This document shows, one piece after another, positions 38,001 to 48,525 of a stretch of DNA of 64,000 nt. The notes under the pieces were generated by a model that was not told where the DNA came from, searched no databases, and worked only from the letters and a program-made list of their open reading frames with translations. Source of the stretch: Pagrus major (lineage: Eukaryota > Chordata > Actinopteri > Spariformes > Sparidae); assembly GCF_040436345.1 (NCBI RefSeq), contig NC_133224.1, positions 7,866,741 to 7,930,740 of the forward strand, given 5' to 3'. Position numbers and translations under genes: made by a program. Within the stretch, counting starts at the first letter, position 1. The number at the start of each line of letters is the position of its first letter.

Positions 38001-38938
38001 CAGACTTCACCCTCCCTCTCTACTGGGACAACTTGCCTGGCGGTGAAGTGTTCAAGGCGGTTGCACTGCAGCCTTCCTCTGCAGAGTACAAGTCAGTGAA
38101 GGAGGCCTTCAAACGGACTGTCACCAAGACTGTGATGAAGGTGGGGAAGCGTTTCATTGCCTGTAGACATTTCCCGTGTCAGGGTATCCCTTATGATTTA
38201 AATCTCAATATAGTATAATTGCATAATATCTGTGTTCTTAACCTTCATTTGAAGAGTCAACATATTTACATCCTTCTAAGCCAAATTCGGAAGCTCAGTA
38301 TTTTCTTGTTTTTGTGCATTTCCTGACAGATCGAGCGCCTCCAGAACGTTCATCTGCGACGCGCCTATGAAGCGCAGAAGAAGCAGATTTCTGATAACAG
38401 AAAACAGGATGGGGGAGCAAAGGAAAAGCTTCTGTACCACGGGACGACCCAGGACAACTGTGACTCCATCATGAAAACTGGGTTCAACAGGCGCTTTGCA
38501 GGACAGAACGGTAAAGATCTTTCTCCTCCGTCTTTACATTTCCATTTAATTCCTTCAACTGGTGAAGTGTAACAATCACATGGATGATTTTGGAAAATGT
38601 TGTTTAGATTCAAGGACTTCTTTTAAATTCCCTATTTCCTTTTATTCTCAGCTACTTTATACGGTCATGGAACCTACTTTGCCGTAAACGCCAACTACTC
38701 AGCACAACCCACCTACTCGAAGCCGGCTGCTGATGGTTCTCAGTTAATGTTTGTGGCCCGAGTCCTGACCGGGGTCTACACTCTGGGAAGCAGCGACATG
38801 AAGGTCCCTCCTCCTCGCAGTGACAGTCAGCCCCACGACCGCTGTGACAGTGTGGTGGACATAATAGACAACCCATCGATGTACGTTGTGTTCCATGACA
38901 ACCAGGCGTACCCGGACTACCTCATCACCTTCAAGTGA
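32019..38938 (+). CDS. parp14: PARP14-like copy A; frame shifted before the WWE domain
   Basis: Member of the macrodomain ADP-ribosyltransferase family (PARP14: ADP-ribose reader and mono-ADP-ribosyl writer in interferon responses). Exons: 32019-32190, 32315-32439, 32693-34204, 34292-34528, 35362-35586, 35685-35739, 35830-35976, 36300-36362, 36450-36626, 36730-36912, 37039-37667, 38004-38140, 38330-38510, 38652-38938. Residues 1-99 are the N-terminal module, 100-603 KH-like repeats, 604-775 a degenerate macrodomain, 776-965 a second macrodomain (VNTTDF, GVCKDIL, PAICAGAGGLDP). Exon 11 has two single-base insertions relative to copy C near 37321 and 37360, so the frame ends at 37364 after about 1073 aa. 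The following WWE and PARP exons (YHGTT, HGTYFAV) stay open in their own frame. Intron 3 (87 bp) is a multiple of three with no stop. ISRE upstream. Truncated receptor-like protein, pseudogene or assembly error are all possible. Confidence 0.85.
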
Positions 38939-40444
38939 GGGAGGTTGCAGAAAAGTTTGTTTATGAAGATGATAATTGCACATATACAGATCCAGCCACA
39001 GAGGCCTTCTCATTGAACGAATGAATGAACGATCGACCACGATTACTTTAGCATTTAGCATGTTAGCCAGACCCAGCATGCCTGATGTGTCTGATTTGGG
39101 TCACTTACAGTGCATTAAATCACTGCCTATTTAAGGTAGATGCAACCTTTTTATTTCTTTACCAGTGTCGGGGTACAATCATGTTAACCTCAACCCATAA
39201 CGACGCAGTTCTTTATTATATTGCATTGTTGCACTGTTCGCAGACTGCCAGCCTCGGCCCAGCTGCTACTGCCACTTTCACACCTCTTGATCCTCTCGGG
39301 ATGATTCCTGTAATAGAGAAACTAGATACAGAGCAAAAACAGATGTCCAGCTCCTGGGTTTACTTCCTGGTTATGGGGCGCACTGACTTACTTCCTGCTC
39401 GGCCCGTAGACTTTACATTGTGATGACGTCACAGATTTTTAAATCGCTTTTCAGGGCTCAAGCAAAGTTTTACAAAAAAATTCATAATATAAAGAATCAT
39501 AATCTATCTTGTTTGTAATTTGATGTGTCCTGTCGTTTTATAGATGTCTCTTTTATAATGGCAGTCTACGGGGAAAAAGCTTTTTGGGCTGCAGGGAAAT
39601 TTTTCCAAAACTGCGAGTTGCCACTGGGCAGAATTGGGAGCAAGGCCGAGCGGCACCGACATAATAGATCCACAGTGATATAAGATTTATATCAGATTTA
39701 AACTTAGACATCTCACCAAAATAATTGCATTTTACATATGTAGGCCAGGTTTAGCAGCACTAAAATACTGATGTGCATTGTAAACATTAAACAAGGTAAT
39801 GCCATATCCCTCTGCTTGATTTGAATTTACCGCGTTTAATTCACCCACCGTATGAAAATGGTACGTAAATAAACGCACACTTAATATTGTCGCTGTTCAT
39901 GTGAAGGAAACTGGATTTAGGCAGGCAGTTTAGTTCATACCACAGAGCCGTTGAAAAGAATCAACTTTTGTTTGTTTGTTGTTTCTTTTGTTTTATTCTC
40001 ACACAGTTTGTCATAACTTTTTTTTTATGTGAATTTGTTTTTAATCTGTAAGGAATGTGACTTGAAATGTAGCCTTAATTGCAATAATTGAGATAAAAAA
40101 CAAAAAAGGTACAAGTAGCAAGAGTAAATGCAGTTCATTACCTCCGATGCTGCGTTCGAATATAAGTTAAAAGACAGTTTCGATTGTTAGATAGTTGTGT
40201 TATTGTCGCCTGGGTCCAGATGTTTGACTCCACCCACTCCACATATCGGAAACATACGGACAAGTGGACAATTCTGTCTGATATCAGGCAAATGTTTTCA
40301 GCTATGTTCACTTCGTTATGCAATATGCAATAGTATGTGTGAGGGTTAGAAAAAAACTTTTTATCCTAAGTAAACTTTACTTTATATAAGCAAAGGCTGC
40401 TCAGCTATTTGGGTAGTTTGGGTGCAAATGCAGTTTTTCCATTT

Positions 40445-40825
40445 CTTCGGTGATGAATTATGTCTGATTTTGTGTTTGTTTGGGAATTCATGGCTTAATT
40501 ACCAATCTGATTATTAATAAAAAAAAAAGCCAAATCATTGATGGTGTCACTTTGACGTTTTGGACTTTCACCACTGACACACACTTACAGTACAGGGAGT
40601 ATTGTATCTGGGTGACATATGGCTCCGTTCAAATGAAACATAGGGTCTTTTTTACTAAGATTTGTGGCCCTCTTTAGCTCAATGTTTTGGTTACTGTTTT
40701 GTTTAGTTTCACTGCCCTAATCAGCCCTGTTTCTAAATCCAGCTCTCATAAAATCTCTAAACTACCTACAAAGCAGCAGACAGACAAAGTTAGCAACTAG
40801 CTGGTTAATACAATTGAACATTTGG
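40445..40825 (+). repeat. Paralogous 3' flank block (matches 54841-55620)
   Basis: TGTCTGATTTTGTGTTTGT, GCCAAATCATTGATG, TCAATGTTTTGGTTACTGT and AGCAACTAGCTGGTTAATAC occur in the same order at 54841-55620 downstream of copy C. The tandem duplication unit therefore included 3' flanking DNA. No such block follows copy B. Confidence 0.7.
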
Positions 40826-41162
40826 CAAATCGTGACCATTAGCATTTCGTTTGAAGACTTGGTGAAGACTGAAAACGAGTTAAAGGGGAGAGTCAGCTAA
40901 CAGGGCCACTAGCTGCATGGTTAACCAAGCTAACTAGCTCAATGGCAGCTACAGTTACCAGAAGTTAGTGGTTTATTTAGCAACAAGTAAAGCTATCTGT
41001 CCATCAGGAACCTTCATGAATCACAGGAGGCAGAGCAGCCGGAGGACATCACAGGGAAAACCAGACAATATTTTCTCCAATACTGACGCCAAGATGCAAA
41101 AAAAGCATCAATTCTTGATATTTGCATTCAATATAATGTTGCTTTAAATGTCTTGAAGTCTA

Positions 41163-41400
41163 GAAGAAGAATCTTCATTTCTGACATACAATCATACAAT
41201 GTAAAACGTAGTGAAACTCATTATTTAAACCATGCCGGAGGAGCAGAGGGCAGCCAATACACCTAATACACGTTTGAACATGGAGAAAACCGGAGCACCT
41301 GGAGGAAACCCACACAAGCACAAGGAGAACATGCAACATGCTCTTCCCCAGCCAGTAGTCGAACCCGTCTTGCTGTTAGGCAATAGTGCAAACCCTCAGC
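41163..41400 (-). repeat. SINE/LINE-tail retroposon fragment
   Basis: An AGAAGAAGAATCTTCATTTC tail is followed by GGAGGAAACCCACACAAGCAC, GGAGAACATGCAA and TCGAACCCGTCTTGCTGTTAG. These blocks are common in fish retroposon copies. The family is not named with confidence. Confidence 0.45.
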
Positions 41401-42289
41401 TTGGGATCAGACACTTTGGTTCAATGTAGACGGACAAAAGAGAAAGCGAGGTGTTGGTGATGAGCTCCTATCAGGAGGTCCTAACCCTCCAGCATATGGA
41501 GTTTCAAATTTGAAGAAAGTATCACAGAACAGCAGCATCCCCAGCTTCTGCACATCCAACATGTCTGCCACTAGATGGCCATGAAACAAATATGACGATT
41601 GTCCAAGGGAAGTGAGGCTGTTTTAAGACTCAGCCTTATATTTTACATTACAGGATCATTAATTTGAAAATAAATGTTAAAATTAGTTTACAGGAAATGA
41701 CAGCATCGTGATACATTTTCCTTCCTGATTAATCACATCTGATTAATTTGTTTGAATGGCTTCTAAACCAAACAAAGCAGTAATTAAAGGTCTTAAATCA
41801 AGGATGAGAAGTGATGACCAATTATCACATCAGATTCACATTCAGTATTGTCAAATAACTATGCAGTTTTACATTTTTTGTTTGGTTAAAATTCGCATTT
41901 TCCTCAAATAGGTTAGATTTTGTATGTTATGTAGAGGCCAACTGCTTAAATCCACATTTTAGTGTGATTAAAATCAACATTGATCCCACTGAGAAAAACA
42001 TAAAAATAAGAGAAATATCATCATAAATCATTTGAAACTGTGGCAAATGATGTCATCATCACAACTGCTGTAAGGATTATTATTATATCAACATCATTTA
42101 TAAAAAATATAATGATTAATTGTTTTCTCATCATCATTACGTCACACTGATCAAGGTACCTGCACAAGACTAACCAGAGAAATGCTCCACTTGAAGCTGA
42201 ACATCTAAGAAGCTTTATGTATTTGGGTGTCCATTAGGAAAATATGTATCATTTTAAATGAGGAAGTGAGTAGAAAAACATAACTTACA

Positions 42290-42306
42290 GGAAATGAAAC
42301 TGAAAC
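42290..42306 (+). promoter_or_regulatory. ISRE upstream of PARP14-like copy B
   Basis: GGAAATGAAACTGAAAC matches the ISRE core (GAAANNGAAA) and lies about 105 bases before the copy B start codon, close to the position of the copy A element. Its presence suggests copy B can still be interferon-induced although its coding region is reduced. Confidence 0.6.
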
Positions 42307-42410
42307 AAAACAAAAACACTTCAGCGCGCGCTTCACTCAAGAGGGATGGAGGTACACTGAGAAGCGCCACATGCTGAAAGTTTTACTGTCATTTAGGACT
42401 TGGAGGTAAA

Positions 42411-45400
42411 ATGGATGAATACCAACATCCTTTGTACTTTGAAGCCAGAGATTTGACGGACAAAGAGAGAGGGAAGGTGCGGAGACACTTTCAGAAAAGA
42501 CGAGATTCTGGGGGAGGCGACTGTGGAGTGATTGAAAAGGCTGGAGCCAACACATATAAAATCTGTTTCAAGGAAAAAGAAGGTAAGGAACCTCAGTGGG
42601 TTGAAAAGACTTAAAGGCAGAATATACTTAAGGAGGATTTCGTTGGAAACTTGGACATTGTTGTTTCTTCCAGTCCAGGAAAGGGTTATGCAGAGGAAGT
42701 TTCACACCATCTTCCTTCCCGCCAGAAAACTACGTCTGACTGTGAGTAGTCTGCCACAGACCTCGGATCAGCCCTCTACCAACCAATCACAGGTGAGAAA
42801 ATATTGCCCTTTAGTAACCTCAGCTGACACTAAACACAGAGGAGCCAGGGCTTGTCCTGGCGTGATCAAATCACAGACAGTGCTCATAACTGAATCAACA
42901 CATGCACAAAATACAGATCGACAAAAGAATTAACAATAAATTATAGTGTAGATGATCCTGGTGCAACAGAGGTTGCTCCAAAATATTTAATTAAGGTCCA
43001 TGAAAAGATTATACATTAGATAAATATGAATTTTAAAATACAGGCAGGTCATATGCATCTTCCAGGTGTATTTATTAGTCCCACATCATATGCAATTTTG
43101 CAAATTGTCCAGTTGTGCAAATATGTCCAGATCTGATCTACAACAATACATTTTAACAGTGCTAGAAAGAAAATGGTCACCCTGAAAGTATTTTGGACGT
43201 TTATTAGGTTATGTATTTAAATAATAAATCAAAAGAAATGTAATGTTGAAATGCAAGAAAACAGTGCTAGTTAATTAACAATCGATGTTAGCCTTTATAA
43301 ATTATAAATTATAAATGATAAATTATGTTTGCAATCCTTACTTTGGTTAGTAAGCAAAGATTAAGAAATGAAGCTTGTGTCATGGTTTCGGGTTTTTAGT
43401 TCAGTTATTTCCTGTTTTATTTTGTAGGTTTCATCCTCATGTGTCATGTTTTACACTTCCTGTCTTTGTGTGTTTTCCGCCCTTTTCTGATTGCCTTCAT
43501 TTGTTAGTTTAGTTATTTTGCTCTTAATTTCATGCTTTTATGGCCTGCCTTTGTTTTTGGACTTAAGCTTAGTTATTAAAGCTTTCTTTTTGTCTCTGTG
43601 AGCTGCCTGTCCTTGTCCTGTGTCTGCATGTGGGTCCTCACCTTTCTGCAAACCTTAACAGCCTCTTCTGATGAAAAACAGCTAAACTTAATAATGTATT
43701 TATTCCTTTCTAGTCAGCTTGCCAGGATAAAACAGTTCTGTTTAATCGATCAAAAACAAAACATTCAGTACCTTTCATCCTATTTTATCCTACCCTTGAG
43801 TATCAGTCCTAAAGTAGTCAACATGTTGTGTGCATCATTGTGCTGGCTGTTGTGACAACATAGAAGTTGACAATTGTTATGTAACTTTTATTTGTCATCC
43901 AACCATCGATCTTTTGAAGGGCCAAAACCAGGAGGTGAAGTCAGGAGCTACACAACTTGATACTGAACTGATAAAAAAAGTAAAAGAAAAGAGAGTTAAA
44001 CTTCCTACAGCGTTACTTACCTTCATAACATCCAGCGGTGCCGTCTCCAAGTACCAAGCTCGCTTCCAGCAGAGTCTCAGAAATCCTGTTTCCATAGAGG
44101 TGGGGTCGGACCTGGTTCTGTCCAGTTTGTCCGAAGATGCCCTGGATGAAGCTGAGGCAGCAATAAAGAGAGACCTGAGTCTGGACAATGTGAGGCTGCA
44201 GGGAGCTGCAGCTGCACCTCCAGATCTCGACAGGGTGAAAGAAATCCTGATGAAAGCCAAGAACGAGGCAAACCATCGAGAGCTCAGAGTGGATGTCAGC
44301 TTCATCCCAGGACCCAGTGGAGCTGCGATCACCAAAGTACGACTGGTGGGCTACAGTGAGAATGTGAACAAGCTCAAAGAAGTTCTGCACAACTCCCAGA
44401 TGAACCAAGTTGGGACAAAGGAGCTGCTGAAACTACCGCATCCTGAACTGGTCGACTGCTTTGATCAAATCTTAGACCTGGTTGGCATGAAGCAGAACAA
44501 GGTGACCTTTAAAGCCTTGCGTTTTCCGTCCCCTTCTGTGCTCGTGTCTGGCCCCCGCTGTCTGGTCCAGGAGGTTCAGGCGAACCTGAAAGCGACTCTA
44601 GCCAATCTGACAAAAGACACACTGGTTCTAGATGGACCAGGTGCTCAGCGGTACTTCCAAGCAGAGGGTAAAGTCAGCAAGGAGCTGGTGGAGAGCTCCT
44701 GTCAGGTTATTATCAGGGAACAGCAAGGTGTGTTCTCCCCAAAGGTGAAACGCTCCAGCACCAGCAGTGTCAAACCCAGGCCTGCCCCCAGACAGCGCCG
44801 CAACACTTCAAGCATTGTGTTCGACAAGACGAGCCTGGAGATCAAACTTGGCAGTTTGGTGGATGAGCAGGTTCGACAATTTCTGTTCCACTTTACATAA
44901 AGTAGTACAATAATAATACTCACATTGATATTATTACACATTATTTCCACAGGTGAATGTTTTGGTGGTCCCCATGATCAACAGGCAGCTAAATTCTACA
45001 AATATTGGTCAATGTCTGTTAAGAAGGGCAGGGGTCGCAATCAAGTCAAAGTTTTACTTGGCGGCAGCGACTCGCACCCTCGCCCCTGGTGATGTTCTGC
45101 AGGTTGATGCGCCTCCGTCTCTGGGCTGCTCCAAGCTCTTCTTCATTGAATGCTCGCCATGGGATGGAGTTGGAGGACAGAGCGTGCAGGTAAAGTGAAA
45201 TATTTGTAATGCAGCCTTCAACTGGAATGTGCTCATATTAAAGCCCTGCCTCATGTTAGATTACTTATTTTTGTTGTTTTGTAGGCGCTTGGGAAAGGCT
45301 TGAAGAGGTGTTTGGACCTGTGTGTACAGCAGAACTTGTGCTCAGTGGCCTTTCCAGTTATCGGACCTGGAACTGTTTTTGAATACCCGCTGAGAGAAGC

Positions 45401-48245
45401 CATTCAAGTGCTGACTGAGAACATCCGCCAGTTTGGATTATCTGCATCCTCTGGGTCTCTCTTCGCCATCCACATTGTCATTGAGCCAGGATATCCTGAC
45501 TCAGAGGAGGTGACTATCAACTCACATGCACAGCTGCTGTTAATAGTTTGTAAGATGCATGAATGCAGGATTTCTTGAGAATGTGTTTAATGCTGGCGTT
45601 TCTGATTACAGTGCTACTGTGACGTTTACAGGCACCTCAGTTTGAATATGAACCAGAAAGGCCAAGGTAAACAGAACTTTTTATTTTATTTCCTATATCT
45701 TATTATTGGTTTGAGCTCAAGTGATAATTTTCAACCCAGGTTCCTTTAAGTTTTTATTCAGTTACTTGTTTAACTTGAGTTAACACAGCTCTAAGTTCCC
45801 ATTTTATCTTAACTAGGCATAGAAAACACTAAAATATCCCAATATCCCTAACTAATTTTGAGTAGTGTACTTTAACCAGCGCTCTGTTTAGAGTTTACAG
45901 TGAGACTACCCCTGTAAGCGTTACCAATTCGGCACAAAATAATGAAAAACAAAATACAATCAATAACAGAATCAAGATAAAAAACTCCTCAGCTCTCAGA
46001 CATTGCTGAGAAAAAACACTGAAGGTTTAATCTTACTGTGATTCAGGTGAATGAATCAGTGTTCCTGAAGTGTAGGTTGGTCTGTCCAAGGTGAAACGGG
46101 ATGGTTTGGCATCTTCTTTCTCCGGCTCCGAATGTTCAATGTGCAATCTTCCCAACTAAAAAGCTTGGCCTGTGTTACAACAGTCCAACATGCATACAGA
46201 TACTTTAGTCTTACATATATCGTAACAAAATGAAGTACTTGAGCAGAACGAGCACCGGTTAATTGTTGATTCACTCTGAACCGCCCTAAAATGGAGGCCG
46301 CGTTCACCTCACCTTACTAACATGGCTAAACTAGAACATGTCTGTTGTATGTAGCTTCACAATTCGATTTACACAAAGAAAAACCATTAACTGCATAACA
46401 GAAAACGTATTCACACTGTTTTAGATTAGCTACTGGTAATTTTGAAAGCACATTCAGCTTGAAACAATGAGGAAATAGCATGCTAACTGTTTCCACTTAC
46501 CAAATCCTTGATCAAACGTAAAAATAACACAGGAACATTATCCAGCTGATATAGGCATGAGGTGATCACAACAATCCTTCCCAAAATGGATAACATGAAG
46601 ATTTACTCCACAAAACTCGATTCTTTGCTCTTATTTTCGCCTCTCCTCACTGTTTTGCTATTGTTTACTCCTCCCTCGCTCTCCAGTACGTGGCACTGTA
46701 GCTACACTGACATTAGCAGCTGTTAGCCGCTGCCATTATTAAAATAAGCATTACACAAACTAAAATAGCATGAATAAACAGTTTAAACTGCTTTTATGAC
46801 TCATAATGTTATAATCTAAGACCTGATATAGTATATTAGGTTGCATTATATTTGGCGTTTGCTTGGCCTTCCATTTGTTTGCGGCTATGTTAACCTTGGT
46901 TATAGAGTGGTGTTGTTTGTAGTCCCAAAACCCGGAAATCAGTTGGTATTTTTACCCTTCCGAAGTCAGTGGGTTTTTTAATGGGTTTTCCGTTAAATGC
47001 CAGAAAAAAAGGTCTGTGGTTACCACAGGCTTAACATAAAATACATAATGAAATGTCCCACAATTAAATTACAAGACCTTACGCATCTTTAAAATGGTGC
47101 TAACAAGTGGCTAAATGAGACTGCAGAAGTTGTCAGGGACATTAAACGTCATCATGCCGAACACAGTGACTCATCTACTCACTAGTCCGTCTTTACAGGC
47201 CAACTTTAGTTACACTACACTGTGACTTTACAACCTGAAGATTGATCAATTTATAGAAAACGTGTATAGTAATGGTGCAGTGGTGACGTTTAAATCATGC
47301 GACCGCAATGTAGTCTGTTTATAGCCTAACGCTAGGGCCCATGTCCAAATAACCTTTTTTTCTCGGCGCAAGCATCTTTTTTTCACTTGTTTCTAATGAG
47401 TAGCGAGCGTCTAGTTAGTCTGCTTAGTAACTATCCAGTATAATCTAAACTATCTGGAGTAACTAATGATTCAGTAATTAGTAATAAATTAGTTGTCACT
47501 CGTTTCTGGCTTCTTAAAGGAAGCAACAAATGTTTTCCACTTCTGTAATCAACAGGGGTGATGGGGCGTTTCACAAACGTTTCATTCATCTCATTGGCAA
47601 CTTTCACTGATTGTCTTTTGATTTACCTTGCAGTGCCTCAGTCACCTCAAGAAAAACAACAACAACCATCTTTATCTGTGACCACAGACCTCCACACCAC
47701 GTCAATGAGTCAGAAGTCCATCTTCTTGTTCCTGGGTCTCTCTAGAAAGGATGTTGACGATGCCATGACAAAGCTGAAAGATCTGTATCAGGCTCAGTGC
47801 TCCACACAAACTTTGAAAAAGGAGGCGCTGACAGGCCTCACTCCACACCAAAAGGAGAATGTCAAGCAGCTGGTGGAGAAGCAGGATCTCGACAAACAGA
47901 AGGACCAGTCGGGCCAGGACAGCTTAACAGTGAGTGAGTTAAAAGACGAGGTCAACCAGGTGACACAGAAAATCAATGCCTCTCTGCATGGCTCCCTCAG
48001 GAGAGAGGTGAAAGACCGGGAAGAGGATGAGTTGTACACCCGTGTGGCTTGGTACATCCTGGGAGATAACGGCAACTGGGAGAGACTCCCCAAGACAGCC
48101 AATTATAACCTGGAAAATAACAATACAGCTGGAGGGGTTGTGGACGCACAGGGCACCGAGTGGAGTGTGGATGTACAGAAGTTGGAGGCCACAAGACGAA
48201 TAACTGGGCACAATGCAAAGCTGAAACGACTTGTGAATCCTCAAG
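42411..48245 (+). CDS. PARP14-like copy B; no macrodomain 2 and no catalytic domain
   Basis: Readable exons: 42411-42582, 42674-42792, about 43916-44870, 44953-45189, 45285-45509, 45612-45666 and 47634-48245. They encode the N-terminal module, a shortened KH-like region, the degenerate macrodomain (VNVLVVPMIN) and a WWE domain (YTRVAWYILGDNGNWERLP). The four exons of macrodomain 2 are absent; only the end of the last one survives as a scar near 47520-47560. Exon 6 ends and the WWE exon begins in phase 1, so direct splicing keeps the frame. No PARP catalytic exons follow: copy C begins 280 bases later. As in copy C, about 190 codons at the start of exon 3 are missing. The exon 3 acceptor is unclear, because the TACTAG acceptor used in C is not conserved. 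Open reading through all exons argues for recent loss or function as an ADP-ribose/RNA binder. Confidence 0.75.
46903..47330 (+). repeat. Dispersed repeat, copy 2, in the macrodomain-2 gap of PARP copy B
   Basis: TATAGAGTGGTGTTG, CCCAAAACCCGGAAATCAGTT, GGGTTTTCCGTTAAATGCC and AATGTCCCACAATTAAATT match the 25618-26030 copy in order. It lies within the 2-kb stretch that replaces macrodomain 2 exons, so it may mark the rearrangement. Confidence 0.6.
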
Positions 48246-48289
48246 GTGAGGAATATTGCTCTAGATTAATAAGATAAGTCATAAATGTT

Positions 48290-48510
48290 TAATCAACATC
48301 ACATCCCAGTAACACTGATCAAGGTACCTACAAGACTAACTAGGGACGTGCCACACCTGAAGCAAAAAGACTATTTATATAATTGGGTGCAAATATGTAG
48401 GCTAATCATGAGGAAGTAAACACTAATGAAACAAAAACTAAAGTAAAGTAAAGTAAAAGCACTTCAAAGCACACTGTTCACTCTGGTGGCATGAGGTAGA
48501 ATTCAGAATT
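48290..48510 (+). promoter_or_regulatory. Copy C upstream region with decayed ISRE
   Basis: The paralogous flank (TGATCAAGGTACCT, CAAGACTAAC) is present. Where copies A and B have an ISRE, this region reads ATGAAACAAAAACTAAAGT followed by several AAGTA units, keeping only one GAAA core. Interferon control of copy C, the only copy with a complete catalytic gene, is therefore less certain from this promoter alone. Confidence 0.45.
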
Positions 48511-48525
48511 ATAGGGAAAAAATGG

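Larger units (their letters stand above)
38939..42289. other. Intergenic DNA between PARP copies A and B
   Basis: No gene found. It holds a 3' flank block (40445-40825) paralogous to the 3' flank of copy C and a retroposon fragment (41163-41400), both listed separately. The last part (from about 42125) is the upstream flank of copy B. Confidence 0.5.
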
